The translations under genes and the position numbers were made by a program. Of a DNA stretch of 64,000 nt, positions 22,982-35,558 are shown one piece after another. Location of the stretch: the NCBI RefSeq assembly GCF_947623445.1, contig NC_135244.1, positions 18,228,860 to 18,292,859 of the forward strand, read 5' to 3'. Numbering within the stretch: position 1 is the first letter of the stretch; each line of letters starts with the position of its first letter. Source of the DNA: Clavelina lepadiformis (Eukaryota > Chordata > Ascidiacea > Aplousobranchia > Clavelinidae). The notes below the pieces were generated by a model that was given only the letters and a program-made list of their open reading frames with translations, made no database searches and was not told the origin of the DNA.

Positions 22982-25753
22982 TTACGAAAACCAAAAACAC
23001 TTATTGATGCAGTATACTGCCAGGACAACTATTACAGACAAAACCACGAGCATTTCACGTTGCATTTGGAACATGGCTGGGTGAGTTTTCATCAGATTTG
23101 CATAAAGGCTAGCTCCTTTGTTAACGTGAGGAAACTTCTTGTTGGGAATGTCTTTTCCAAGAAATTTGCACAAAGGCTCCCATCCGTCTTTGACGTTAAA
23201 TACCAAAAACTTATCTTTTGGGGCATTCTAAACGTTCATAAACGAACACAGGAATAAATTTTACTTAAATGCATTCCTTGTTATAAGAACAAGAATAAAA
23301 GCTTCTTTCCTATAAACTAAGAAAGTGCCGTATTGAGCCAACTCGAAGTTATGCAAATTTCTTGTTTGTCGTTTACACAATCGTTTATTTGTTAAGCTGG
23401 TTTCAATTGTAGATGTATAAAACTGCACCACAGTGTTCAAAACATTGCAGTAACCTTCAATTCCATTACATTTTTTTCAGCTGAAAACGGTTTATTCGGC
23501 TTTTGCTCACTGAACTTTCGTTTAAAACATACTGTCATGATGAAAGCTATAGGTCAAGCAACTAGAACCTCCAACCGGAAGTTTTTTTAGAAGAATACTG
23601 TAAAAGAGGACCGACTACTGCAAACTGCGTATCTAAATTCGCACCTGCAAGCAGTATGTCTGGTGATGGCGAAACGCGCGGCGATCCACCATCTCCGTCC
23701 TTACGGTGATATCGCATGGATTACTCATGATAACTCCAGTCCTCATTGCGTCTGCGTAACATTATGGGATAATCTAACGAGATATGCTTAAAGTGAAAGC
23801 CTAGTCCAAAAACAAGTTGCTCATAAATCAAAGAGTAGTTGTCAGTAAACATATTGGAAAAAAGATTTTTAATGATACGTATTGTTAAGCAGTTATTGTC
23901 TAAAATTGTATCGCAAGTTAGTATGCCCTCCTATTATGACAAATAAGGCGATTATAATGACGTCACAATCTAAAAACAATATGTCTGATAAGTGTGGTTT
24001 GTTTTAGGTATGGTATAGGCATAGGGCAGGGGTGGGCAAATTTGTTCAATGAAAGAGTCACTTGCGGAAAAATATAAACACCAGCGAGGCGCAAAATCAG
24101 TAATGATTGTCAATTTGGTTATTATACTATTAGTAGTCATTTTGGGATATTACTTTTTAACTAAAAGACCCATAAAAACATGTTGGTGAGGTGCATTTTG
24201 ACAACCTTTGCCATAGAGTATAGAATCTATACCTGAAAACAATGTCGGAATCGATGTCTAGTGTTACGTCACAAACGAAATCCTGGCCTAAATAAAGAAA
24301 AACTACACAGAAACTTTCATAAACGGTACTCTTGGTAGCCTTTACATTTTTTGGAATTTTGCGATTCGACTAGAAGAGCCACAAAAAACATGCCGAAGAG
24401 CCGCATGCGGCTCGCGAGCCGCAGTTTGCCCACGTCTGGCATAAGGCATAGGCTAGCTAACGCGTTTTGAATGGAATACGTCTCCATAGGGAGGTGATTA
24501 ACAGCAGGCAATATTTATTTACAGCATAAGAATGTCACAGATGACAGCACATAGCCTGGTAAAGTATTCTTATTTTTACCGCAGTTACCGGTACTGGACT
24601 AGGGTAGAATCAATACCCATAACTGAACTGTACTGTAGGCTAGCATCTACATTTACCAGTGAAGATACACCAACGTTTAGCTAGTTGAGGCTTATTTAAA
24701 ATAACAAAATGTTCGTACACTCAAGTACGCTATAATTAAACTTATTACTCTTTACTTGTCTTTCATACCGTGTTTCTCCGGATATAAGACGGGGCTTATC
24801 TTATTTTTCGCTTAAAAATATGACACTAGGTTTATTTTAGGGGATGTCTTTTATTTTCATTTATTAAAAACTAAGTTGAGAATGATGTTTATTCAAACTT
24901 CAAACACGTAACTTCAGGTCATTGCACTTTCGCGCTATCGACTAGGTCTTATTTTAAAGGTAGGGCTTCTTTTTGGAGAAACACGGTACGGTTAACGTTC
25001 TATTCATACTTGACCCAAAAACCAGAGTCATCCCTATTGTTTCTTATATTGTGACGAAATACGAACCGCCAGTTTTGTCTTATTTAAGCGATGAATTTGC
25101 GTTTTTGCCACTTATTACAATAACTGCTTAAGCACTATACATATTAGTACAAATCCTTTCTCCTGTATATTTACAGACAACTACTCTTTGATATAAGGCC
25201 AACTTGTTTTTGGACTTGCCCCTCACTTTAAGTTATAGTTACAACTTTCAACTTTTTGGGTTTCTCACATGCTCTTCGAAGATGACGAAAAAGCTTCCAA
25301 CCAGTAGGTGAGAGGACCTGCAACATTTTGTACGTCCAACTTTTCCTTTTCACCGCATCCTTTGCAAGCCAGCTTTTGTACCAAGAGTTTTCATCACGAA
25401 TAGTGAGAATGATCTGATAAATTAAGCAACGCTCAAAACTTTGATGTTGATCAATTCATTTAGAGTTGGATAACTCCAACAGACTTAGTCCAACTGGATA
25501 CCTTTGACTCAGGGAAAACCTCACTGATTTCTTCCCAAAAGAGAGAAGAAGGTATATTTGTAACCGCATCTATGTCTTCATACATTATTTTGAAATCTTC
25601 TTTCTTGCCACCAGAAGTAAGGATTTTCTTCCAGTAATCCCCATGATACCAGAAATGGTCCATGTAATCATAAACCTTATAATCCAGCTCCCTAAGTGCC
25701 GCAGACATTGTTTTTGTTCCCGTTTTGGAGAAGCCAGCTACGATTACTTTCAT
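22982..25753 (-). CDS. Tail-anchored sulfotransferase-like protein, diverged member 5
   Basis: On the - strand the exons are 25502-25753, 25269-25413, 23645-23751 and 22982-23227, phases 0, 1, 0, giving 249 residues. The P-loop G-F-S-K-T-G-T-K-T is intact, exon 2 starts I-I-L-T-I-R-D-E-N-S-W, exon 3 ends R-H-H-Q-T-Y-C-L-Q, and exon 4 contains N-A-P-K-D-K-F-L-V-F-N-V-K-D-G-W. A tail helix (M-L-V-V-L-S-V-I-V-V-L-A-V-Y) is followed by N-K-C-F-W-F-S. Exon 3 has drifted most and was found only by phase and spacing; its start (Y-A-M-R-T-G-V) aligns with I-M-A-M-H-G-V of the array genes and fixes their splice sites. Intron 2 is about 1.5 kb and contains two miniature transposons. The gene is oriented opposite to the array. 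Confidence 0.85.
24027..24438. mobile_element. hAT-type miniature element in an intron
   Basis: The ends are CAGGGGTGGGCAAATTTG and CAGTTTGCCCACGTCTG. The flanking 8-mers GCATAGGG and GCATAAGG match at seven of eight positions, fitting an aged target duplication. The left end is repeated at 48905-48995. It is non-coding and lies in intron 2 of the - strand sulfotransferase-like gene. Confidence 0.8.
24766..24988. mobile_element. Miniature inverted-repeat element, TACCGTGTTTCTCC ends
   Basis: The element has perfect 14-base inverted ends TACCGTGTTTCTCC / GGAGAAACACGGTA. The interior is palindrome-like, with repeated AAGAC and TTATTTTA blocks, including GGGGATGTCTTTTATTTTC. Similar sequence is, from memory, widespread in animal genomes, but the superfamily is not assigned here. 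It lies in the same intron as the hAT-type element at 24027. Confidence 0.7.
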
Positions 25754-28689
25754 TTTGTCACTTTTTGCAAAAACCTTGCTTTTCCATCTAAAATCTGAAG
25801 TTAAATTGTTTAGTGCTCTCTTTCATTGATATATGATTCACCGTTATTGCAAGCTGGTATTTTTTTACGTCCTATTGGAAGGGTTCATAATAAGCTAAAC
25901 CACATGCTAACTACAACGAAAAGAAAAAGTTTGTTACTGTAGTTGTACCAAAATGCTCTGTAAACAGATATAATTGGTTAGACGTTGGAAAGACACCGGC
26001 CAACGTCATAGCACGCGGTACGTATCGCCATATGGCAAAAACTCTATAAATAACCCCTTAATGAGTACAAAGTCCACTCCATAAGTCAAATACTGACTTT
26101 GAGTATACTTTAAACGACTGCTGCAATTTGGCTCGGCTTTAATAAAGCCGGCAGAACCAATCAAAAGATGCGAAGTATAGCCTTGGTTGTCCGCTTTGCT
26201 TCCTTATCTATGCTTACTCTGGAAGATTAAAATTAAGCCTCTGTTTTCTTTAGGAAAAAGCTCGATTATTAACTTAAACAAAAACGTATTGAGTTTACCT
26301 CAGTTTTCTTCGGTCGATATTGTTAGTTTAACACTAAACGCGATTCTCAGCAAAATATACATGGATGATCGAGAAAGCACAAGCAACTGTACTGGAAAAA
26401 GGACTTATTCTATCGAAGACTGTAAAAAAGACATTCTAATCGAAAGAATTTTAAGCAAAGCAGACATCATAACACCAACAAAACGTAAAATACAAAGATC
26501 GACAACGTCAGTTTCCTGAATATATTCTTCAGTTCAGCATATAACGCAGGTCAATTAGAAACAAAAAAGTACTTGCCGATTTTATTATGTATTTTACATA
26601 ATAGTTTATTGTGCCAGTGTTTATTAAAAACAAACGTACCAAATAACAATTCCACCCTAACGTTTGCCACTTTTTGGTTGTAGTGCAACATTCAACCTGT
26701 CCACAAAACAGCGGCAGTACACAACGCTATTTGCCGAAAAAGTCATTGTGTTTTTCTCCTTTATTCACCGTTCGATGTTCGAGTCAGTCAACTTTAACGG
26801 AGAACTGAAGAACCCATGTTCTGAAAAAAGATGAAAATACGTTGATCCCGAATTTGTAAACAAGATTCCTCTATCTCTTTTTGTTAACGAGTTATTGGCA
26901 AAACCGTTGCAATATAAATTGTGCAGGGAGCGGATGTGACGTCACCGTGTGCGAGCTTGATTCTAGCGCATACCAGTCAACGGAAAGTTGCTGTTGCAAG
27001 ACTTGTTTCGGCAAATCTAGTAAGCGTGATCAATAGTTTTACTTATATTTTTTCTGTAATAAATGATTAACTGACTAATTAATAATTATATAATAAGCGT
27101 TTTTAATTGAACAAGTGTATGTGCCTTGTGCGACCTCAAGGTAGTTTAAGCCTAGTACTCTCAAACGATATGCAGTATATACTGTACATAACTACAATAC
27201 AACACATGATGCTGCACTTTATCGCAAGTTTAATCGTACCAGCCAACTATTCTAACTAGTGACCAGCTTTTTTTCTCTCACGGTCCTGCTATACTTGACA
27301 ATCAAGTCAACCATATTTTTAGTCACTCAAGCAAGTCACTTAAACGATGTTATGTTGCATTTGGTAGGATCTAAAATTTGCATTTATGATCATTACTGAA
27401 AAGCTGAAAGTCAACTAGGCCTTGTGACGTATGAAGGTATGGCAAATTGCAAATCGACAGTGAATAAAACATTAAGTAAAAGTTAAGTCAATTATAAAGT
27501 TGATTAATTTATCTCAAATGACTGCTAAAACAGAAATTTTAATCAAACAAATAATAGACCAAAAGTCTTTCCGGAAAGTGTCATTTAAAACAACTTATGG
27601 GATTGGTTAAAACTACTATTTACAATAAATTACGTTGTGGTAAATTACTCAGAGTTACATAAAATGTCTCCAAAAGCACTTATAGCTTTGTAGCGTGTGT
27701 CAAAAGAGCGAAAGAAAAACTCTACGTGACATGGTGGATGGCTAAATATAGTGTCTTTTACAGTTACGTCACATAATGTTAAGTAAGAAAAGTTTTAAAA
27801 TGATTTCTTAACATCAAAGCATGACGTTTCGTTTCGTCTTTAGCTCTGTCCGGTTACAGGTTCAAGCTGAAATTGGATTGGACAAAGCACACCACTAAAT
27901 ATTAACTTATTTGACATGATGTTATAGCTATCAAAATCCCAACATAATACTTCTCTACAATATAGACTATGTAAAAGGCTTTTAACAATTATGGCTTGTG
28001 CAGAACCGATACTACAGATAGGACAAAGCAAATCATTAAACATTAACTTGGTACGCAAACAATAATGAACTGGCGTATAAGAATACCACTCAAAAATGTT
28101 CGTGATTTTCTAAGCACGCAAGGTCTCAGTTAGACGTGAGCTTCAGAATAAAAGGAGACCAGAACTTCGTAACTAAACGCATGAGGTGCGAAAAGCCGAA
28201 AACTGAAGCGGTTAGTCCAACCTTGTATGTGTAACGACTGTAACAAGACTGTAAGTACGTCTTTTGAGTATCACCAACAGGTCATTTACATCAGTAAGTA
28301 TATCAGCCTAAAATTGGTTCTTCTTTTACTTGTTCAAAAACTGAAAGTGGTTAACTGTTATTTCTTTACTTATTTATCACCAATTCAAAAATGAGCGAAA
28401 CTTTGCTATTAGATAACTCTTTATGTGCGCTTCCATGTGGAAATTCCCGGGTGAAATTAACTGTGCCAACTAGACGTGAAATGAATGGAAAAGTTGCGGT
28501 TTTCAGCAAAAAGAAATATAAGTTAGAGTAGTATAGCCACATTATGCTCAAAAAATGTTTTTGCTGGCACTGTTTTTGCAGTTTGTGTCAAGGCTATATA
28601 CATCTTATTTTTTTAGACGTAGTTATAATTGTTTTTAGCCAAGCTGAAAAGATTATTTTGTTGTGATAACAACAAGATATAAAATCAAA
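25754..28689. other. Intergenic region, no firm gene
   Basis: The - strand gene starts at 25753 and the + strand GTPase gene at 28690, so this 2.9 kb should hold two divergent promoters. One open stretch (about 26253-26519, +), preceded by a plausible acceptor TTTTCTTTAG, encodes a lysine- and isoleucine-rich peptide with no recognised motif. It may be chance. Nothing else is identified. Confidence 0.45.
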
Positions 28690-31600
28690 ATGGCTTCAAC
28701 AGAATCTGGTAAGTCGAATTAAATTATATTATATGATTAATTAAGTCTTCTTGCAAGCATGTTCAGATTCGCAACATTTCTCATTTATCAACAAGAACAA
28801 TTTAGGGATAAATTCAAGTATTCGCTATAATAGTTTGTTCAACAACGGCTATATTTTAAGTGAAACGGCTTTTTATTCATACTGTTTCAGGGGATGGCCC
28901 TGTTATTAACATCATAAGAAAAACACGTAAAGACGATGGGACTGTCGAGATAAAACTCGATGAAGAAGCTTTAGCCGAGGTCTTTCAGCATAAAGACGTT
29001 GCCAATCTCCCGATAGTTCTTTATTCAGTTGTAGGACCATACCGAAGTGGAAAGTCGTTTCTTCTTAATTTGTTCCTTCGTTTCAGGAAGCGTAGAACAG
29101 TGAGTTTCTTGTTAAGTAAAACACAAAGAAAATGTTTGGGGCAGAGTAATTATGAACGAAGCGTGAAAGCGTTTAGGTTAGACATGGCTGATTTAGACCA
29201 AAGCACATATAGATTAAAAAACACTTGCTTGGAAATCCTTACAGAACTGCAAACTAATTTGCAATTTCCAATCTTTAGTCTTTGTTACGGTTACAGCACC
29301 CAACTGACGATCTACAGCGTAATCCCCAAGAAGAGTTAGAAAGCACGTTTGCCTATCGAGGAGGAAAGATTGACCGATGTACAGAGGGCATTTTTCTCTT
29401 AAAAACACCATACATAGTTACAACATGCGTTGGCCAAAATGGCGATGGCGATGGCGATGGCGATGGCGATGGCGATGGCGATGGCGATGGCGATGGCGAT
29501 GGCGATGGCGATGGCGATGGCGATGGCGATGGCGATGGCGATGGCGATGGCGATGGCCAAAAGGTCATAAACCATTTAGTTGCACTTTTATATCTTAAAA
29601 TTAAATAATTTGATTCTTAACACAGAATTAACTGTGTTTCATATTCATTTATAAAACCAGAGCGTACACATAAACCTGCTAAAACGAACATTAGTTTCTT
29701 TTGAAAGGTTGCTGTTTTCATAATGGATACACAAGGCATGTTCGATTTCGAATCTTCGGCGAAAAGTATGAGCACGGTGGTGGGATTCAGTTTTCTCATA
29801 TCATCTTATCAATTTTACAACTGCAAAGAAGTTAATTACCAAAGCTTTGACACTATCCAAGTAATTTTTGCTTGTTTTTGCGAATACCGACTGCTGCTGG
29901 TTTAAAGAATTCATAAATGTTTTTATACCTACATACAGTATATCCTATGATATTTTGTAATCTGTGGTATGAGTCTCACAAACTTATACCATACATTTAT
30001 TCAACTGCCTTAAATTCATGATAAGTTATTTTTGTACTTAGCAATTTGCGAATTTCGCCTCAGAAGTAAAGCAATCACAAACAACTTCACCTTTTCAGGT
30101 ACGAGTATATAATGCTTTGAATTAATGAAAGTTTTATTGAACATTCTACAAAGAGTTGGGCAAATTTTTGCAGTCTCTAATGCTTCTTGTACGAGATTGG
30201 ACGACCAAAGATTTCACACATGGTTTGAAAGGTGGAAGACGTTATTTTGACCAACTGCTTGAGAAGTGGTCAAGGGCACACAGGAATATTCGCCATAGCC
30301 TCTTGCAGAGTTTTGATCAACTTGAATGCTTTCTTTTTCCATCTCCGGGAGATACAGTGGAAGCAATGGGGGAGGAAGACACAACTTGTCTCATTAAAGG
30401 TGCCGGGCGTTTTTCTATGTTATTTGTGCAATCTTATAACAATAATAACTTTTCGTACCGATATAATTCTGCTTAGGCCTACTGTATTTGAAAAGCTGTA
30501 TGACTACCTATGAAACCATAAACATTTGTTGTAAACACTGTTTACTAGATATAACTCCAGCATTTTTGAACAAGTGTGATGAGTTCTTCAAGCATCTTTG
30601 CGATCCGAAAAACCTCATTCTTAAAAAGATAGACAATGAAGTGGTGACTTGCTCCGATCTCTTTGAATATGCTAAAGAATATGCAAGAATCATAGAGAAT
30701 GAGGAAGTCGCTCCCATTGAAGGAGTTATTGAAGTAAATTAATCAAACAAGTGAAAAACTTCATATATAAAGTTTTAAAATTATTAAAATTAGTGTATGA
30801 TTTGCAGGGTCGTAAAAGAGCAAAAGTCACGATAGCCATTCGAGAATGCGAAAAAGCTTACAAGAAAGAGATGTTATTAGAAGTAATAGTAATGCAATTA
30901 ACCTAATATTGACTGATGTGTGTTAAAGTGTTTCAAGGCATCGTGAGAGCTATTTCATGAAGCCTTTTTGTAGCACCCTGAACCGAGCAACGCACAGAAC
31001 ATTCATGAAAAAATCAAGAAAAATGCGTACACTTTGTTTTGTCAAAAAACTGAAGAATGCGGGGAAGAGATGATAGAAGACGGAAAGCGGGAACTAGATC
31101 GTTTGATTAAACTTTGTTACGAAGAATTTCTGGTACGCTTAATTCATATCTATGACCAACTTTTATGTTGGGTGGTAATTATACAGCTAAAGCCGTCTTC
31201 ATTTTTTTTGGAATACACCAAATCAGAAATGTATTATAGGACACACTAAAGATGAACGAAATAACGAGTTCCTGCTCCAGCTGTTATAGAGATAACATGG
31301 TAAAACTTTAAGATTGAAATTTGTTAATAAAACGTATGTTTTTGCATAGTTGCTCTTCCGCTGATAACAATTAAGTTATAAGCTATACATTCAATTTAGT
31401 TCAAGAATGATATCTTGCGGCTTCGAAAATTTAGCAATTTTCTTGGTCATTCTGAGTTGTTTTTACAGATGAACTGGGAAGGTGGAGAGGACGAACTACA
31501 AAAAGAGCATGAACTACAGAAAGCGGAAGCATCAAAACGATTTCAAGAAGCCAAGAAGCCAGAAAACGAACAGCTGCTGAAACAATATCAACAGAAATTG

Positions 31601-34154
31601 GACACGGAAATTCAAGAGTTTTATGAATCTGTGCAGGTGAAATATGGTCGTCTAAAAAACAAGTGCATCATTTTATCTCTATCAGTTCTCTTTACGCTTG
31701 CTGAGATGGCATGGTAATAAAGTTTAAGTAAATGTTCATACGAGCAAACTAACCTTCTATACTCCCAGTTTACAGCGGTTTAGTAGGGTATTAAGCAAAT
31801 ATGTGCGAGTACGTGTAAATAGGTTCTTTATACGTTTGGAAGTCTGTTTTGCTTGCTTTGAGCACTTGATCAATAAAGGCATGTTTGTTTTTGAATTTTT
31901 CGTATCTGTGTTTGTTTGTTCATGTACATTTTACAATGAAGTTTCCTTCTAAAGGCTGATGAGGATATTGTCAATGCCTTCTGGTGCTAATAAAGGACAG
32001 TATCTTACTTTCGGTACCGCTGGTAACCTACTTGTGATAATTGTAATTTTACAAAAATAAGTCAACTTGTTGGTTGCTTCTCTACCTTAAACTTGATGTA
32101 ATTGTGATATCAGAATCTTTGTCCTCGGACTGAGGAGAATCGACTAAGATGGCTTCTTTTCGCTCGAACCTCAAATACTGAACTATAGTTTTTGTAAGAG
32201 TTCGCTTAGAGTTTAGACGCGCACAAACTGTAATTGGTTTTAAGAGTTTTGTACCGCACTGCCCAAATTTGGAACTGCTCACCAGACCAACAAATAAGAG
32301 CAAGCAGCCCTGCCTACGGGCTGTACAATGGTAGCACCACTGCTGGAAATCAAGCACGGCTATTGGGAACCATATCGTGCTCAAACCACTCCACTATATA
32401 CTATATGTTCACAATGCGTGCAGCTAAAGTGTCTTTGTACAAACTTCCTTCAATTGGGTTTGTATCGTGTGTATCCCTATTAAAAAATAAAATGGCAAAA
32501 TAAAATCACGAAATAAACTAACACTTGCTAATAGGATATCTTCTGATTTTTTTATCATTCTCAGACTCGTGTGTACGTTCAACTTCTGATGACAGAAAGT
32601 ATTGAATCCTACCAAACCTCTCTAAAATCTGTATGTCACTTTTCTTCTGCATTATATAGAACACAGTAACCAGCGCATTTAGTAATCCGTGCACATTTTG
32701 TTGAAAAGGGCAAACTCTTGAGATCGACTCACTTCCTTCAAAACCAAGACAGTTTGAGCAGTTTGCAAATTGAAGCGCGTCTGAGAGAGAATTTACCACC
32801 ACATCTTTTTAAGCTTTGTCAAAGAGACTTTCTTATAAACAGCATGAGAATATTTGAGGAAATTTTACGAGAAACTGCCAAACATCGAACGATTACCCGT
32901 GTATTGTGTATACTGTTCCCTCCTCTGTTTCCAATACTTTCAGCTGTATTCGGAATGAGCGCTATTACAGACAAGAAAACTGGAAACGATTGCAATGACA
33001 TTGCACACGGTGTACTTCAAACCATCATGTTGCCTCTTATATTAGCTCTTCCAAAAGAAAATCATTTGTCAGAAAATTCTGTTGACAGTTTGCCTCAACT
33101 GTTTGTGAATACCGTTGCATCTCTGAAGAAAAGTACAAAATAACATGGTCATACAAAACGTACTTATTGGTCATTATAATTGGTTCAGTTTAATCGTCAT
33201 AATTTATGCGCTTGTTGTTGTAAGTAAGCAAATATATAAGTTTTATATATTCTGCATGATCCCAATTATTGAGTAGTTCAATCCATACAGGTACCCACAA
33301 ACATTTTTTTGTTCTTATAATTTTACTCGCTATATTTGATACTTTACGCATGCCATCTCAGCAAAGCTTACAGCCTATCTTGTCATGCTTTGTATTGAAA
33401 TCGCAAAAGTTGTGCAATAGGCCTATATCAATTGATTTATTATCCATGGTACAACATTGACTCGAAAGTGTTTGTTTTTTAACAGACTCGAGTCAGAGCG
33501 CAGGTGGTGCTTCGTGAAACAGTTGGAGAGTTTTCGGAGGCTCTAAACCAAGTATGTAGCGACGGTGTTTCATTATTTCAACTGAACGTGTCCATGTAGG
33601 CCAACGTGGGTTCATTAAATCTTGTATTTGTACAGGGAATTCAACTGAAACCATATCAAGCCGTAAACAGCAAAGCTAAAATAGCTGCTATTAAGCAACT
33701 GATGAAAATGGAAAAATCCTTGCCAGATCATATTTTCAAAAAGTATTGTAATGATTTCAAAAAGCAGGCCAAAACGGTGTACACAAGTGTGAAACGAGCT
33801 AATTCGAGAAATCGTACTATTTTTGGAGCCACAGCTGGGACTGTTGGTACAGCTGCATTAGTCGCAGGAGCCGTGGTTGCACCCTTGCTTCCAGCAATCA
33901 TCGCTGCTGAAGTTTCGACGGCCGGTATCATTTCCAGCGCAATTACAGGAGCTGCAACAGCGGGAGGGGTAGTAGGTGGTGTGACATCAGTCGCTACAAA
34001 CGGCAACAAAGAAAGCAAATACAATGTTAAAGTGGCTGCGTTGGCAGTTGGCTTGTTAGGCCGTAATATCCTCTTTTCTGAAAGCGATTTTTCCGATGTT
34101 GATCATCCGTCTCTGTTCCTTTACAATGACAACCTAGATGAAACTTTTGATTAA
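28690..34154 (+). CDS. Atlastin/GBP-like dynamin-superfamily GTPase
   Basis: Core exons: 28690-28708, 28891-29099, 29297-29563, 29708-29860, 30042-30098, 30174-30399, 30549-30733, 30808-30882, 30974-31132 and 31469-31636 (506 residues). They are followed by one of two 3' exon pairs: 33486-33551 + 33636-34154 (total 700 residues) or 32565-32630 + 32709-33143 (total 672). All joins keep frame. G1 is G-P-Y-R-S-G-K-S (55-62), the G2 threonine lies in R-C-T-E-G-I (105), G3 is D-T-Q-G (172-175), and the G4-like R-D is in L-V-R-D-W (240-244), as in atlastins. A helical middle domain follows, then a hydrophobic, Gly/Ala-rich C-terminus that likely binds membrane. Family members reshape ER or act in cell-autonomous defence; which applies is unknown. 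Residues 125-163 are an Asp-Gly repeat. An AATAAA lies at 34492. The donor after 29563 (GTCATA) is the weakest. Confidence 0.85.
29441..29557 (+). repeat. In-frame hexanucleotide repeat (GGCGAT)n coding (Gly-Asp)n
   Basis: The tract is 117 bases of uninterrupted GGCGAT units inside exon 3 of the GTPase gene, encoding Gly followed by 19 Asp-Gly pairs. It begins after V-G-Q-N and ends before Q-K-V-A-V, the strand leading into the G3 motif. In human atlastins this position is a short surface loop (a P-D-G-like turn). The perfect repeat implies recent expansion and probable length variation between individuals. The six-base unit keeps the frame whatever the copy number. Confidence 0.9.
32565..33143 (+). 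CDS. Alternative C-terminal cassette A of the GTPase gene
   Basis: The exons are 32565-32630 (22 codons, starting T-R-V-Y-V-Q) and 32709-33143 (144 codons plus stop). They are paralogous to 33486-33551 (22 codons, starting T-R-V-R-A-Q) and 33636-34154. Both first exons are 66 bases, both are phase 0 at each end, and both are followed by a GTATGT donor. In both second exons the first 35 residues align without a gap and end in L-P-x-H-(L/I)-F-K. Cassette A then has a bulky hydrophobic segment (I-T-R-V-L-C-I-L-F-P-P-L-F, about residues 64-85 of the exon), while cassette B has a long Gly/Ala/Val-rich one. The acceptor before 32709 has a poor pyrimidine tract. No AATAAA or ATTAAA is seen between 33144 and 33485, so cassette A may be rarely used or dead. 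Confidence 0.65.
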
Positions 34155-35550
34155 TTTTGATAAGTATTTTTTCTATTGTAAGCCGCTTGTGTCAATATAC
34201 TTTTATTTTTATTCTGTTGACGCCAAGTGTATAAAAGTTTCCAAACTATCTCCCTTGAAAATGTTGGTTGCCCATGATCTTCAAAAACATTTCATTTTGA
34301 AAACAATAAGTCTTAAAAATATGCAGCACGTTTTCCGCATCAATCTAATTTGAAAAAGTTATGGTCTCGCTTTGACGCCACTGGTTTTGTTTGAAAACTT
34401 GCGTAAAACACAAGTGTCGAATAACTATTTGTCACTTTTGTTCACTTGGTGTCATCCTTAAGCTGGATAAAGACCCTGGCAACAGAACATAAATAAATTA
34501 AACGAGTTTTTCTTTATCAAGTAGCTTCAATTTATTGTGAAACAATCTCATTGTCCGATATCAACGTTAAACTAGTTACCGAATTACTTGATCAACTACT
34601 TATTCAAATCATGAGTTTGGTTATCTATCATGTGTTTTTATAATTAGCCACTTGTTTCCAGAAATTGTTTACATGCTTCATAGTTACTCATTTCATTAAT
34701 CTTAAATAAAGATCTTTGCCCATGCATTTAATAAGTAATCAACTTCACGGCAATTTTTCCGACTTGTATCAAACCATGAAATGTTGGCACCCGTCATTAT
34801 TAGAGCATCCAACGGTTCGAGTTCGCCTGTGGCCCACTGCGACGATTGCGAGATAATTGTCCGATGAAAAGGTGACAGCCTTCGTTTAAACATTCATACT
34901 TTTCGATCTTAAATTTAAAATCTGTATGATAGTGACGTCAACCTATTTGTCTAAAAAGGGAACTTGGGCCAAAGTAATTATTCACTGATTTTGTACAGTT
35001 TGGTATTTTTTTCCTTCTAAATCTTTAAGCACTACTTCCCTCATGATTACCAGGTCGCTCAGCGTAATAAACAAGTGTTTTACAATGGCCCAAAGCTATA
35101 GTTGCAACGGTCGGTTGACTCGAATTGCCTTTAAAATGTCATGAATTTTGAAAAATCGCTCGATGCTTATAGGGGTCAAGTGTTTTCGGCCGTTTGTTGT
35201 TTTAAGCTTTTGTACATGCGCATTCCTACTACGCATCTTCCATGAAACCAAGGTCAAAAATTTAGCCCCTCCAAATGACTTCTAAGTTATGTTTTTGATT
35301 TATAAATACCCCTTACAAAAGAGAAGAGTTTGCTATCATTGCAAAAAAAAACCGTAAAACGCTTTGCAAGGTGTTTAAAGTGATGTTTTCTTCCATTTGA
35401 ATGTAATTTGAAACTTCAATTTAACTCATTCCAATCCAAGTTAATCCATTTGAAAGTAATTTCCATACGAAACTTTAGCTTTTACCGAAACATTTTTGTA
35501 TGATCGCTGCTGTTTTTTGATACACATCGGTAAATAGTATACGCATGAAC
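34155..35550. other. Intergenic region after the GTPase gene
   Basis: This stretch holds the likely 3' UTR of the GTPase gene, with AATAAA at 34492. Otherwise no gene, RNA or repeat is recognised. Confidence 0.5.
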
Positions 35551-35558
35551 ACCTATAA

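Noticed and set aside
29441-29557. CRISPR-like or satellite array
   Set aside because: The unit is six bases without spacers and lies in a coding exon of an animal gene; it is a coding microsatellite.
29353-29598. Long Ser-Pro and Trp-Arg repeat peptides over the hexanucleotide tract
   Set aside because: They are the other frames of the GGCGAT repeat. Only the Gly-Asp frame connects conserved GTPase blocks on both sides.
31943-31990. Possible short terminal exon of the GTPase gene (A-D-E-D-I-V-N-A-F-W-C then stop)
   Set aside because: It has an acceptor-like AAAG and correct phase but would remove the whole C-terminal membrane part. The paralogous exon pairs downstream are far better supported.
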